NCBI RefSeq assembly: GCF_036669915.1
Contig: NC_089315.1
Span: 16,266,003-16,330,002 of the forward strand
Direction of reading: 5' to 3'
From: Pocillopora verrucosa
Taxonomy: Eukaryota; Cnidaria; Anthozoa; Scleractinia; Pocilloporidae
DNA: 64,000 nt
Under the pieces are notes generated by a model. The model was not told the DNA's origin and did not search any database. It saw nothing but the letters and a program-made list of their open reading frames with translations. How positions within the stretch are numbered: the first letter of the stretch is position 1; each line of letters begins with the position of its first letter. The position numbers and the translations under genes are program-made. Shown here one piece after another: positions 21,620 to 34,442 of the stretch.

Positions 21620-24600
21620 CGAATGCAGACTGTGAGAGTATTATTATGAAACAATTGGAATATATTAGAAAGGGTGAGAAGTCGTCTCAAACTCAGATTG
21701 GATGATTTATTAAATTAAAATTTCTTACATCGACGGCATAAAGCTTAAGTTTTACTCTTTTGAGTTCGTTATGACGTTACTAAATGTGGGTTTTTCCTCT
21801 TACAGTTTCACAAAGAAGATGCTTTCAGAGACATGCTGAGGTAAAAATTTTGTATGGAAAATTTTCGCTCCACTACTCAATGGAAATGCGAAAACTAGAT
21901 TTTGTACAACAGAACCCAGACCTGAATGAAAAAAATCTAAACTCAAAATAAATGGTATGCGCATGAGAAATCTCCTTAGATCTCTGAGTGAAGCTGAGAT
22001 TTCATCCTCAAGAAGGAGATCTAGAGAAAAAAAAAAAAGAAAACAACTTGACGCCACTTTGGCGTTGAAAATTGTGACCTTTCCGTGAATTGTATACTGT
22101 GAGAGGGGAAGAAACCTTTAGTGAACACATTTTTCTTGTCATGCTCAATCGATAGAAAAAATCCCAACGGTGAAATCCTTCGAAGAGCTTTTCGGCATTT
22201 CCATTTAAATGAGTAACAATTTAAAAAGTCTTAGTATTTTTTCCAATTAAAACAAACATCCTGAGCCTTAGGATTGGACAGGTGGTAATAAATTACTCCG
22301 GAACTGATAAGTCTCCTTTCATTTCCCATTACTTGGTAAATAACGTTTAATAAAACAAAAAAAGCTTGCACCAAGCTCCAAACCAAACAGTTCTTTTCTG
22401 GGACAATATGAGAGAAATTGTTTAATTTAGTAGAGAAGAACAAGCTAGACACCGAAATCTGGTTCAAACTTGAAGCCCTGTTGAATAAAATTTCGGCTGA
22501 GGAGAGTCTTGAAAAGGGACTAGTATCGGAGTCACAGTAAGTGACGCTTTTCGGCGAACAACTTGAGCTGAAGTCCGAGACAAAGTAACGTGTTAGATAT
22601 AAATTATGTGCGTTCAAAGCTTTTCCGCCACCACATTAACAGCCATTAGTACTTCTGGATTTAAAACATTTATTTTGCAAAGACGCATTTTATTTGATTT
22701 GATTTCATAACATTTGTCTTTGTCTTGAATGTTATGGAAATGTCTTCAAAATGTATTTATGCTTCGTAAAATCTTGTGCAAAATATTTACAGCTATATCT
22801 TAAATCATTATTGAAATATTTGTCTTGAGAAAAAGTTCTGAATTACTGTTACGGATTCAATCCAAATGAAAGAAGTAGATCTCTAAAAGGTAGCCTTGAA
22901 GCTATCTAAAACATCTCTAGATATTGCAAATAAGAAAAATACTTATTCAATAGATTTGAGATCTAAGATATCAAAACTGTTTTAAACAACTTTCAGAGAA
23001 GTTTGGAATTGCATAACCATTCAAACCGTTAACCTTTTAAATTGCAATAAGTTTCTAGAGTCCTCATCAACAGAACAACTATAAGCATTCTGTGTTATAA
23101 TTTAATTCATTTGTCTTTAATTTTCCTTAAATTAACAGAATGACTAGTTAATCGAGGTAACACATATCCTTTATTCGTGCGAAAGAAATGTAACAGTTTA
23201 AACATCGTTCAAAAGCTCTTGAGTTATAATAATTGAGTCAAAATGTTTCCTTTCAACGTGTGAATCCACAGGTCTTTGTTAGAAAAATTTGAATTGCTGA
23301 ATATATTATGAAACCATTGTTTGAATGAAAAATTACGAAAGGACATTTGAGGTAGGCCACGTAACATAATTTCAGATTTTCTGCTTAACACTCATCGTGG
23401 TATCTTATCATCTCAGGTTACCTTCCAGCGCTTGCAAAGTTTTCTCTAAGAATTAGTTTCCTCATATGATTTACGATACTGTAAACAGGAAAGATCTGAC
23501 AAAACTGCCGAGGGCTTTCTATTAAATTATTTCCTAAACTTTTTCCTATAATTTGTACAAAAGTGATATGTAAAGAACCCTACTGATTCATAGATAAATG
23601 TTTGACTCAGATCAACCTGGCCATCGTCGCAACTTGAAAGGAAAAGTAAATGATCTAGTTCAGCTTTCTTTTTTCTGATTGATATAAATAGGACATCCCA
23701 TAAATGATTAAAATGAGGAACGACTCTTTGGAAAGGGCCTCTTACTCTTTTTAACCTGTGCGAATTACTCTTTGACCGGTCTTGCAAACGCTCCCTGATT
23801 GTAAACCATAGCACTGTAGCAAAAAACGTTTTGTGTGCCATCTACTTGAGCAGGTTATTTACAAAGAAATAAAGTATTTCAACGCGTTTAAAACAATTCC
23901 TCAACAATAATTATACCGTCAAATTTGATTCTTGTTGCACGGTCATCCGACTGATAAGGTTACTATTAAACTAAATGGGGCAAGTTGTTGCTGAAAACTC
24001 GTGACGAGTGAAAATAGCCCGGTGCCCTTCGAAATAGATGTTGTAAAATGGGTGTTAGTTAGGTTTTTTTTTTTTTAACAAAATTCACTACTTTTCAAGT
24101 TCTTTGTTGGTTGATGTTAGCGCCAGTTTTGGCAACGCTTTTTTTTTAAGAATATACATCGAACACTCTGGTTTACACACGTTTTTTTATTAGCCATAAT
24201 TTCTAGTTTAACACATTCAACATTCGTGTTGAGGAGAGGTACATTAACAACATCGTGTCCATTTTGAACTTCTGCATTTTGTTACAGGTCTCTTTATGAA
24301 GTTAATGAGATGACACATTCATTTTATGATTAAAAAGCATTTTTGAGCTTAAAAGTAACCAAAGGTATCTTTTTAGATTTTTTCAGGCCGAACTGGTGGC
24401 AAATTTTTTATTCTCTCTCCAAGGCCCTCAAATCGCTAATTAGTTAACAATTTCCGGTGCTTATTCCAGCATCTTATCGTATTAAGTAACCTTCCAGCGT
24501 TTGGAAAGGTTTCTTCAACAATTACCTCTTAATACTATCTGTTGTAAACAGAAAAGATGTAAAGAAACCGCATCGAAGTTTTGTACCAATGTTTTTTCCG

Positions 24601-24913
24601 GACTTCTTTCCTGCACTTCGTTTAGAGGTGATTTGTTAAGAGGTGAGCCAGTTGATAAAGAGAAAAATGTTTAATAAAATCAAGGTAGAATCTCAAATAG
24701 AAATGAAATAGTTACTGATCTACTTAGTATGAATTAATCTGATGATAGCGGAGAGAGGCCGCGAACTATCAGATTTTAGCGTTGCTAGACCACTGTTATT
24801 CAATCGACCTTGTATTGAAAGACACTGTACATGTTGTTAGTTTCGGAAGTTCTTGTCCGTTTTTTTTTTGTTGTTTTTTTTTCTTCTTTTTTCAGTTGTT
24901 ATTGCTTGTATTG
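21620..24913. other. No gene seen; one dispersed duplication
   Basis: AT-rich. The longest open frame (minus strand, 22231-22617) has no recognisable domain and ordinary composition. A block at about 23380-23620 recurs with noticeable divergence at about 24460-24690 (shared CCTTCCAGCG, GTAAACAG and AAAGAT landmarks in the same order). These may be copies of 3' flank from duplication of the downstream gene. Confidence 0.45.
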
Positions 24914-27900
24914 TTAAGCTGCCGTGTAACCGTCTGTAAAAATTTTCTTCACTTCTAATCCAGTTATTGCCACATCAAAAACCATGAGATTCCTTAGAAA
25001 TCCGTGGAAAGTATGTTGAGACAAGGAATCCCGTTTGAGCCCGATGTCAAACACAGAGTGGCCAGTGGGGTTGAGATCTAAATTAGTAGTTGACCCACTA
25101 ACTCTTTCTTTGCCTTCTTCCAATCCGTCTATGTACAGTCTTCCGATAAGTCCTTCGCGACTCCATGTGAATGCAACGTGCATCCATTTGTTCAGGTGGA
25201 TATGCCTTACGGAAGGAAAGAAAATTATAAATGTTAATGTTGATTCATGAAATACTGAATATAATTTTTCGCAGCCGTTCAAAGTTGAACAGTTTTTACA
25301 AACAATGAAAAGCGTCCATATTAAGCAGAAGAAATACTCACTAGTCAGTGAGTTTGATTTTATCCTCTCTCTCTTTTTCCCGTATTGACCTTTTTTTATA
25401 CTTTTCTGGCCACGGTAAAGAGCTCAAAAAGAGTCCGTTTCTAGTGTGGAATTTTTTGTTTATGTGAGCTACAAAAGTTGTTCGTCGCCGGTCTTTTCTT
25501 ATCAACAAAATATTTCCGCAAATTATATTTATTTTCTTACCGCCCTGCTCCAGAATTTAGAGAAAAAAAAACCAGAACAAGAAAAAGGGCAAGAAACTGA
25601 AAAGGCTGATTCGTCCTTTTTATAAAAATATGAACTGATCAGTGTGTTGTATGATGCTCACCCTCTACAGAAGTAAACAATATTTGAGGATTTAGGAAAA
25701 TCTCGGCGGAGGTTGGCGCACAAACTGTCTTGTATCATGCCAAACCTGAACTGGTGGGGTGAAGACCAATCAGAGTAAATGTTTATAACATGCGCAGGAA
25801 GGTTTAAAACTTTCATCCAGCACAGGATACTGAAGCTGGTGGTCTGGATTGGGAGTGCTGGAGTTTCTGCGTATGAACGTCCATCCAAATACAGGGCTGT
25901 CGTTCCATTAATACTTTTGTAGGTGGCACCATTGTACAAGCTGTCCGCGAGATGGAAATGAAATGGGTTTAGGTCATTTTTAGTGGTAATTATTTGGTTA
26001 TCATGCATTTCTGGTGTAGGTCATGGACAATAACCTGCATGATATTCACGCCATTTTAACCATTCGAGATAATACGGATTAGACAGAATTTTCGTCTCTG
26101 AAATCTGTAAATTTTTCAGAGTGTGGTAGGATATTGTTTTTTAACGATATAAAGTGTAATTGTATCGGCGGAAGTTTGTACGTGTATCAGGTGTGTGCTA
26201 GATTTGAAATAATCGCAAATTATAGCGAAAATTTTTCTCCCGTTAAAAGATTGTTAGTTTGAAATATTTTCCAAAAACAACCATGTTTGTGCTGCAAACT
26301 CCTTTTAATGCAATGTCTTTCTTTTGTCTAAGAAAACAAATATGTCCTTTTTGCATGTGAGGGAGCGCGAGAAAATCCTATCGCAAATAGGCAACTTTCT
26401 TAGTGATTATTAACATTTTTAACAGTGATATTCCAAAATCATACACAACAAACCAGCCTGAGTCCCAGTGAGCAGGAAAATAGCTACTCAAGATGGTTCT
26501 GTTTTAAACAGAACTGGAGGAAACGACAAGATGTTTCCTTTGAGTATAATAATAAAGGGGAAAGAAAGCGTTTCCCCATCGCGCCGTTTCCGGATTTGTT
26601 TCATCGTCTTACCTTATGAACGGATCAGATCCATTAAGTGTCCAGTAAAAAGGAAATCCTATAATAGAAGGAATGATAGTGAACTCAAGAAGCTCTTCAC
26701 TTGGCTTGTTAGAGAAATTTCCTTTAAAGTACCGTAAGAAATGTACAGAGAACAGCATGGATCATGGATTATGATTAATTGGTAACAGGACTTCGTGTCG
26801 TCCAATTCTGCCTGTGATCATACGAGTGATTAACAAATCAGACTCCTGCTTTGCGGTCGTCCGATTTTGTCAATCACTCGTATAATTATGGATAGAATTG
26901 GACTCCACTCGATCCATTACCATTTTAAATTATCGTGATACGACTAACCCAAGCATAAGGATCCGTTCCCTATCATATCCTGACTGCACGTGCAGTTGTA
27001 GCCGTCTTCGGTGTCTGTGCACACGGCGTCCTCGTGACATGAATTGTTTTCCGTAACACACTCATTGGTCGCTGCAGAAAGAAAACATATTGATCGGTAC
27101 TGGTAGCTTGCGAGGCGTCGAGTGGAAAACTCGGTCTGGCTAGTATACAGCCAACTTTTTCTTCGTCGATCTCGCTGGTAGGAATAATTCTTGTTTTGGA
27201 AGTGTTATAATGCAGAGACGGTTGAGATTTTCAAGATTGAAAAACTGACATCTAGTTGACAATGCCAACAACAAGGTTTATTATTATTAATGTTGTTATT
27301 TTATTATTATTATTATTATTGATATTATTGTTAATAAGTTTTACCTCTTGGGACTTTTCTGGATGATTTTGGTTGACACAGAAAATTCTAAGAATTATGT
27401 TTAACTATCCTTTGGTTACTGATATCAGTGTAATGAAATCAAGAAACGAGAAGAATGAAATCCATCTTACTTTGGCATGTTCTGCCATCGCCTGTGAATC
27501 CTGTCCTACATGTGCAATTATATGAGCCCACGGTGTCAAAGCAAAACGCGTCAGTAGAGCATTCATTAACATCTAAATTGACAACAACAAAAAACCTGTA
27601 GAAACTACATCTTGAAAGCCTGTTGCACTTGAATATCTATGTAGATTTCATTTCAGTTATCTACGGGAGTAAAAATATGGAAAAATTATTCTGATCATTT
27701 AATATTTTACGGACTATTTCATATCTAATCAGACTGACATTTTTGACTGGTAAATGATAAAATTTAAATGGATCTTACTTTGACATGTTCTGCCATCGCC
27801 TGAGAATCCCAACACACAAGTGCAAGTGAATGAGCCCAAGTTGTCATTACAAAACGCGTCAGCGGAGCAGTTATGTTTTCCAAGGGAGCATTCATCGACA

Positions 27901-30900
27901 TCTGTATTGGATGAAAAACAAAAATGATAATGAAAAAAATGTCATAGATAATGATTGATGTCACATAGCGTGACCAAAAATAGGAACAATGATTGGAATC
28001 TTACTTCGACATATTCTGCCGTCTCCTGTGAATCCTGTCCGACAAGTACACTTAAAAGAGCCCACGGTGTCATTACAATACGCGTCAGCGGAACAGTCAT
28101 GCGTTCCAAGGGAACATTCATCGGCATCTATATTGGATAAAATAAGGAATAAAAAATTCACGAAAGCACGTTTTACTTCTTCATTTTTGAATAGTGAAAA
28201 GCGATTTTCCCCAGAAGCCTTAGCATAACAATTTATCCCCATTTTCCGGCTAGGAAAAGTTTGAAATTGATTTTGTTGTTTGTCTGACATTATTGATGTC
28301 GGTGTAATAAGAACAATGCGCCCGAGAATCCTCTCTTACAGGTGCAAGTGGATGAGCCCACGGTGTCATCACAATAAGCAGGAACAGTAACGTGATCCAG
28401 AGCTACATTCATCAGCATCTAAATCGGATAGAAATAGGATGAACTACCATATGGAAGGGGGTTTTTCGTTCATATTTTTTTTAGAAGGCACTTGTATTAT
28501 CTAGAGAGACACGAATCAGTGACAAACTATTTAGATTATTCCCTATTCATGGCTAACTCAGAAATTGTGCCGATGTCGATTGTGTTTTCTCTTTCGGACA
28601 CAGCCCTGGTCTCCGAATTCATCATACAGGAAGTTTTCTTTTCGATCAATGGATTTCTTGCATTTATTGGATGTAAGTGCAACGTAAGACAATAGCAATG
28701 GTGATGACGGTGATGATGATGAAATAAGTATTGGGGAAAAATGTATTGATGTGGCTAATAGTCGTAATGATGATAGTTACATATTTGTAGCATAAATGTA
28801 TAATAGTAAAACTATTTCACGATTTTAACTAACAGCAAGACAAGATATCATTCATTGAATTGGCGAACAAAACAAGCCTTTGAAAAGTGAAAAATCGCCA
28901 CACAAACTTAGTCGGAAGCCGTGAGAAAATTTAGATCGAAGAGTAAATACGAAATCTCACTGGAACGAGTTTGTCTTATCAATCTGAACCTTCCCTATTT
29001 GAGATTCGTAAAAGTTCCTGATAGATTACATTCGAAACAACGCACCTCTTTCACAGTTAGTTGCATTGGGCCAGTCAGCAGGACAAACACAACGAAGGTT
29101 TCCTTGGTGATTTGGTAAACAGGATGAAGCTGGTGGACAAAGTAAGCCGCTGCAAAGTATCTGTCGATGGAAAAAGAGTGATTCAAACAATTTTTTTCAA
29201 TCGAAAACCGATGGGTGTGACCTTAAACTCACAAAATGATTAATTTCAACAGTTGCACTAACCAACGTTGTTGGAGGGAAGAGTGAGAAATTCATCTTTT
29301 TACGACGAGGCCTGTTTTTCGCAAAAATTAGATGATTTGTTCATCTTTTTTTTTTTCAGCTTTTATCACGTTTATTTTATGTTACATTTTGAAGGTTTTA
29401 TTACGCGTTAATGGTATGAAAGCATTTTGAAAATGCGTGTTCGAACAGTACTTAAACCACGTACTAGCGTAAGTGAATCACCAGCAGGAATGTGAGCTGA
29501 ATGCTTTTTCGGTAAATCATATCATGTTCTCGTACATCAGAATCAGGATAACAAATGTGAACTGACATGGCATAACCACCGTAAAGGATATTTCCCTTTC
29601 CTCGTTCAAGTTCTCATTCTAGATCAGTCACTTTCTCAACTCAGCTAAACCAGTACACCCGCGGTATGGCCTTGTCTTATCGTTAATTTGCGTAGGTGTC
29701 ATAATGTTTATTTTAAATTATGACGGTGATTCGAGAAGAAAAATGTGTCAGTGCTTATTGATCATTCTTTTAAACTCCTCATTTAGTACACGAGAGCTCA
29801 GCCACAAAATTACGAGAGTGAACCTTGTCAGTTGTGCTTAGCACAAGATTACAAGTGTGAACCTTGTCAGTTGTGTTTACCACAAAATTATAAGTGTGAA
29901 CCTTGTCAGTCGTGCTTACCCTACAAGTTTGATTGACGAGTTTGTGAAATTACTTTTGCACCAAGTCAAACACATGTGTGTATGCATGTAAGTACACTTA
30001 CAGCTGTTGGATGATACGAGAAACCTATCCTGGAAACCAAATCTTCCGGGTGTTGATAATGATCTGAGTTACTAAGTTCACAATTCCCCGATCCAAAATT
30101 GAAAGACAGGCACATCTGCTCCAAATAACAGAGTAGTTCACACTGATCTTTATCATTAACGTGTACCAACTGTATAACGTGATTTCGTAACGCGTTGTCC
30201 GCCATGGGCTCGGTGAACTTCAGAATCCTGCAAGAATCTGATTCAATGATTTAAAGAAAATTATATTCGTCGAACGGTTTACTTTATATCTGCCCTGAAA
30301 ATAAAAATTCACAGAGTGCAATGTACTTCTTTTGATCAGACATGTAACCTTTTACACCTTAACATCAGTATGCAAGTTCTCCAAACTGTTCTCTCTACAT
30401 TTCCTATGGTACTAAAAGGAGAATTTCTTTAACAATCAAGAGCTTCTTAAGTTTACAATCATTTCCTCTATTCTCATGACCTAATATTTGATTAATATTA
30501 ATTAATTAATATTGATTCAAGGGTGATACTGTTGGTAAAAATTAGATGCTTATCTTATTAGATGCACTGTTATGGGTTAAAGGCAGTTGTCCCTGAAGTA
30601 AAGTATTTCTTGAAGGATAATTGAATTGTTAGGTAACTTATTGGAGTGAGGTGAGTCGCGAAAGTAATCCGTGACTGCTTTGTTTCAACACGCTCTGCAA
30701 TTTGTCAAGAAAACTTGCATTTTCCTCTCTGCCAATCAGGAGCAACGTTAAAACAAATTGCGATTTCGCCTCATGCGTTTTCCTGCCCTTCATGCATTTT
30801 GCTTTTTTTACTAGAAGTGCCTACTTACTCTCTATGATTTTATCCATGCTCTGCTTGGCCATTGTACTTATTTTGGCTTTTCATCGGTTTACGACACTCA

Positions 30901-33900
30901 ATTGACTGAAATGCGCTCAATGCTTGTCAACTTTTGACAGCTGGGTATTCCATATTTGTGCCAGTAACGTTTGACTCTCGGCAAACCAATGGCTAACCAG
31001 GGCCAAGAAAGAGTGAACTTGGTGGTCATTTTGTGTTTATTATTAGTTTCAAAAGTTAACTGATATCCTTATGCAAACTGTCAATCAGCACAAGTTAAGT
31101 GGCAATTATCGTTATGACAGAATGACAGGTGTTTTTTGCTCTCTCGTGTTCGATTAAATTTCGCCAAATATAAACCTTGTATTTTTGCAATAGAGCGAGC
31201 CGATTTTTAAAAGAGACTCGTCACTCAATTTTGCCCGTGGACAATTAGCTGCTAATAAAATCTCGAGTTTGCATAGTGAAGGCTACGACATCTCTAACTG
31301 GGCTGCTTTATTGAAAGACAGGGTTAAAAAAACCTTTAAAGTACATTTGGTGATTTTTAAGACTCAAGAATACACTTTGTCTCCTAAGGTATATAAATTT
31401 GAAGGAAGTTTGACTGATGGCCACATCAAGTCCCTTTTAGCAACGGCATTGGTTCCTAATGAGACTGAAAACAAAAGCCTCCAAAGCATAGAGTAAATGG
31501 GACTTTTGGGTTGTCTTGCTTGGGATCAACGATACACTTTTACGGTTAATATATGCTACTGATATTAGTGAGTCGTTGTTACTACATCTCCAGATTCACG
31601 TTATTTATGGATGCCAATTAAAAAATGATCGAAGTTTTCCACGCCTCATATTCGTTTTATTCTAGTGAGCTTCGCTAAAAAAAAACAACCTTAAACAAAA
31701 TTTATCGGGAGGACCTTGATAAAATATTAATTGACAGAATTCTTAATTATTATTTTATGCCACACTAAGTTTGTTTTTGACTCAACCTCTTTTCATTTGT
31801 TATCCTCTTTTTCGAAACTAGAGAAGCCTTTAAAACATATTTCATAAAATGATAAATTCGATGATATTTTTCACAGCAGAAGGAACATTAAATGCTCAAT
31901 TTCGTCTTCATTTTGGAACAATTTTATGAACAAAGAGGAGGCAATATTTATCACTTTTCTAAGCACAATCATTAATTCATCCGTTTGCAATTGTGAATAT
32001 TGAAATCACTGGTCCGTTGTCCACAATCGTCAATATTAGTAAGTACCAGTTTGATTTAAAAAAAAACAATGTGCGTCTTTTTAATCTTTAGATCAAGCTT
32101 TGTTGACAGTCTTGATATGAATTCACATTCAAGAGATTCTGTGTTTGATGCATTATATTTGATGACATTGCAAGACAATATCATGTATTTGAAAGCCCGC
32201 AGATATGGAAAAATGTTTTATCACTTCCTATAGCAGGAGTTTGAACATAGCAAAATAGAATTGTCATATACTTTTCCCGAAATATACATGTACACCAACT
32301 TATACTTGAGAGGGAAGGAAGGCTGACAAAATTCAACTCCGCTCACCTTCTGAACGAGCGAGCCATGCAAAACACAATCCGGCAAAAATGTAAACTGCTT
32401 TGCTGAATGCAGTTGGGTTTGCGACAAACGCGAGTCTGAGAGACATTGCCGAACCGCAAGTATACTGACTATCTCTGTGTTCCAAAACGTCGGTTATGTT
32501 GTGGCCTCCATAACTCTGAAGAAAAATTTGTAAATAGAAAAAAAAGTGCATTGTCACTTGGATCACTACTAATACTTATGTTTCTTATGGCCATTTTTGT
32601 ACCTTCATTTAATAACAGACTGACAACCCTTAAAAAAGTTAAGAAATTCAGAAAGGAACAGCGCTATATTCTTGAGGACTAACTATGCTATTTATATTTC
32701 TGTCGAAGTTAATTGAGGACTGGGCAGAAATTCAATGTTTCGCAATTTACTAATACGTTATTGGCTTAGTAAGAATAAGCTAATAGAAAACTGAAAACAA
32801 CTCCCCAATTCACAGTGAAATTATAACATTTGATGGGCTAAAAACTCACGATGATTTTTTTTTTCATTGTCTATACAATTTCACGTCGCTGGCTTTTTAA
32901 AACGATGGAGGGGCAGCAGAGAATTAAAAAAAATTAACGTCTTTCCCCAAATCCACCTATATTGTCTGAAAATTCTTTAAAATTGTCAAACTTCTATCAT
33001 ACTCAGCTGAAGATTTCAAGCCAAATGGGTCCTTCATAGATCGTCTTCAACGTGAATTGCAAATGCTTCATTTTCGAGGATCATTTTAAAGGAGACACTT
33101 TATACAAACATTACCTTGGACCTTAATGAAATATTAATTGCCAGAAGTCTTACTTACAACTCAAGTTTTCGCCATGCAATTAGATTTGATTTTAAGACAA
33201 AATTACATGCTTTGTCTTCGAAGACCTCAAAGTCCCCAGGAAAACATAAAGAACGACATTTGATGAGTTTTTTTAAAATGGTGCAAAAAGCGTCATTAGG
33301 CAGCTTGTCCTTGTCACTTTTCTTTTGAAATAAAGTTTGATACACGTAAAAACACGCATGTTAAGTTTTTACGATTTAAAACACAACGTTAACTAAAATT
33401 TATCTAATTGTCTTTGGTAATACTGCGACAGCTGGAAAAAAAACTATTTTAGAAATAATTGTCAGCTATCCGTATCCAAGGCTCTGCACATAGGTAAACA
33501 GTGCAATCATTGGTTTAGATTATTTTGTTTAAAGTTTCGTTTCAAGAAGAGAAAGATACAAAAGAAAAACGTTGATCCATCTTGCGTTAAACCTGCTTTT
33601 TTTAGATTAAAGATATATTGTGAAAGAGCTTTCACCCCTCAAAGCTTTAGAATTGAAATGACTGAAACGTGTATTTACCAAGTCGCAGAGATGAATGGGA
33701 GATGTTTGCTCTGCTTACCTTCTGAACGGGTAATGGATAATTTAGAATAATAAAATCCTGCCTAGGATAAGAAGCTGAGAATTTTCGAAGAATTGAGTGG
33801 TGCATTGGAAACTTTGTTATCCATATGATTCACAGAACTTCTTTATTACGCACCTTTTACTGGCGTAGGAATATATACTACTCAGCGACAGAAAGCAAGC

Positions 33901-34442
33901 TTTTAAATGCAATTTATCGTAAAATTACGTTGAGCGCAATTTGACAAGCTGAGGTAAGTTTCACAATTGTTTTATTTCAAGTATTATATTCAAGTCGCCA
34001 GCTTCGCCACAGATTGCAAGTAACAGCTGACGGGTCAACAGAGAATGAAGAAGTGAACAGAATGACGGAAAATGAAAGTGATAGGAAATAGCTTGACCTC
34101 ATATATTTTAAGGTAAACAAGCCGAATCCTAAACGATTGGCAGATTTGCTAGGTCTGACAATTTTCTCTCACAGTGCTTCTCTTCACCCATCGTTTAAAT
34201 TGTACCCAGTTAGCAGCTGGATATGAGAATTATCAGTAGCGGCCGTGGGCGCTACAGATATATTGATGATTCTGATTGGCTACCCGAGCGGGGAAGATGG
34301 CTTTGATCCCGGGCAGGAAATTTTTTAAAAAATTGCTTGTAGTAGACTAACAGAGTTCTTACTTTTCTGGACAATGCCAGCGATGGGGTCGCAAAAAGCG
34401 GCAGAAGACAGTCAGAACAAAGAAGACATAAACGAGTCTCAT
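24914..34442 (-). CDS. Secreted PAN/EGF/LamG-domain protein, paralogue
   Basis: Exons in order: 34442-34363 (signal peptide, [14 protein letters not shown]), 30227-30002 ([19 protein letters not shown]), 29160-29046 (EGF), 28127-28005, 27901-27779, 27572-27471 and 27071-26949 (EGF), 25940-25662 and 25205-24914 (LamG-like, [13 protein letters not shown], stop at 24914). Exon lengths match the plus-strand paralogue (115 and 123 nt) and phases join, except that the last EGF exon ends in phase 1 while the LamG exon needs phase 2. A short linker exon, like the 25-nt one at 13109-13133, must therefore exist in 25941-26948 but was not found. The EGF at 27471-27572 is seven residues short and lacks its second cysteine. 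Linking the signal exon across a 4.1-kb intron rests on phase and orientation. The product is likely extracellular; its function is unknown. Confidence 0.75.
26782..26925. mobile_element. Palindromic MITE, family C
   Basis: The ends TAATTGGTAACAGGACTTCG and its approximate reverse (TGGACTCCACTCGATCCATTA) frame an imperfect palindrome centred near 26850, where GACTCCTGCTTTGCGGTCGTC folds. A degenerate copy is at 41227-41335. The element is non-coding. Confidence 0.6.
27279..27335. repeat. (TTA)n-type microsatellite
   Basis: Interrupted ATT repeats within an intron of the minus-strand PAN/EGF/LamG gene. Confidence 0.8.
28310..28418 (-). pseudogene. Decayed EGF exon
   Basis: Positioned between two intact EGF exons and preceded by the usual acceptor context. 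It opens [12 protein letters not shown] in the exon frame. One extra base then shifts the frame, so the rest ([20 protein letters not shown]) is readable only in another frame. The terminal GDG-x-x-C and the donor are missing. It is probably skipped by splicing. Confidence 0.75.
29801..29918. repeat. 39-bp tandem repeat, three copies
   Basis: GTGAACCTTGTCAG recurs with a 39-bp period (AACCTTGTCAG at 29821, 29860 and 29899). It lies in the intron just downstream of the PAN exon of the minus-strand gene. Confidence 0.9.
30346..30600 (-). mobile_element. MITE-like dispersed repeat, family B
   Basis: Reverse-orientation copy of the element at 4610-4775: TTACACCTTAACATCAGTATG, then GGAGAATTTCTTTAACAATC and AAAAATTAGATGC in order. 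An AT-rich palindrome (ATTAATATTAATTAATTAAT) sits inside. Ends are approximate. Confidence 0.5.
30601..34362. other. Probable first intron; no gene seen
   Basis: AT-rich. The longest open frame (plus strand, 31269-31496) shows no recognisable domain. The part around 30670-30990 has a composition typical of dispersed coral repeats, but I cannot name it. Confidence 0.4.

Noticed and set aside
22231-22617. Minus-strand open frame of 128 codons
   Set aside because: No recognisable domain, no splice context and no second copy; probably chance.
31269-31496. 75-codon plus-strand frame
   Set aside because: No recognisable domain and no neighbouring exon; composition is ordinary.
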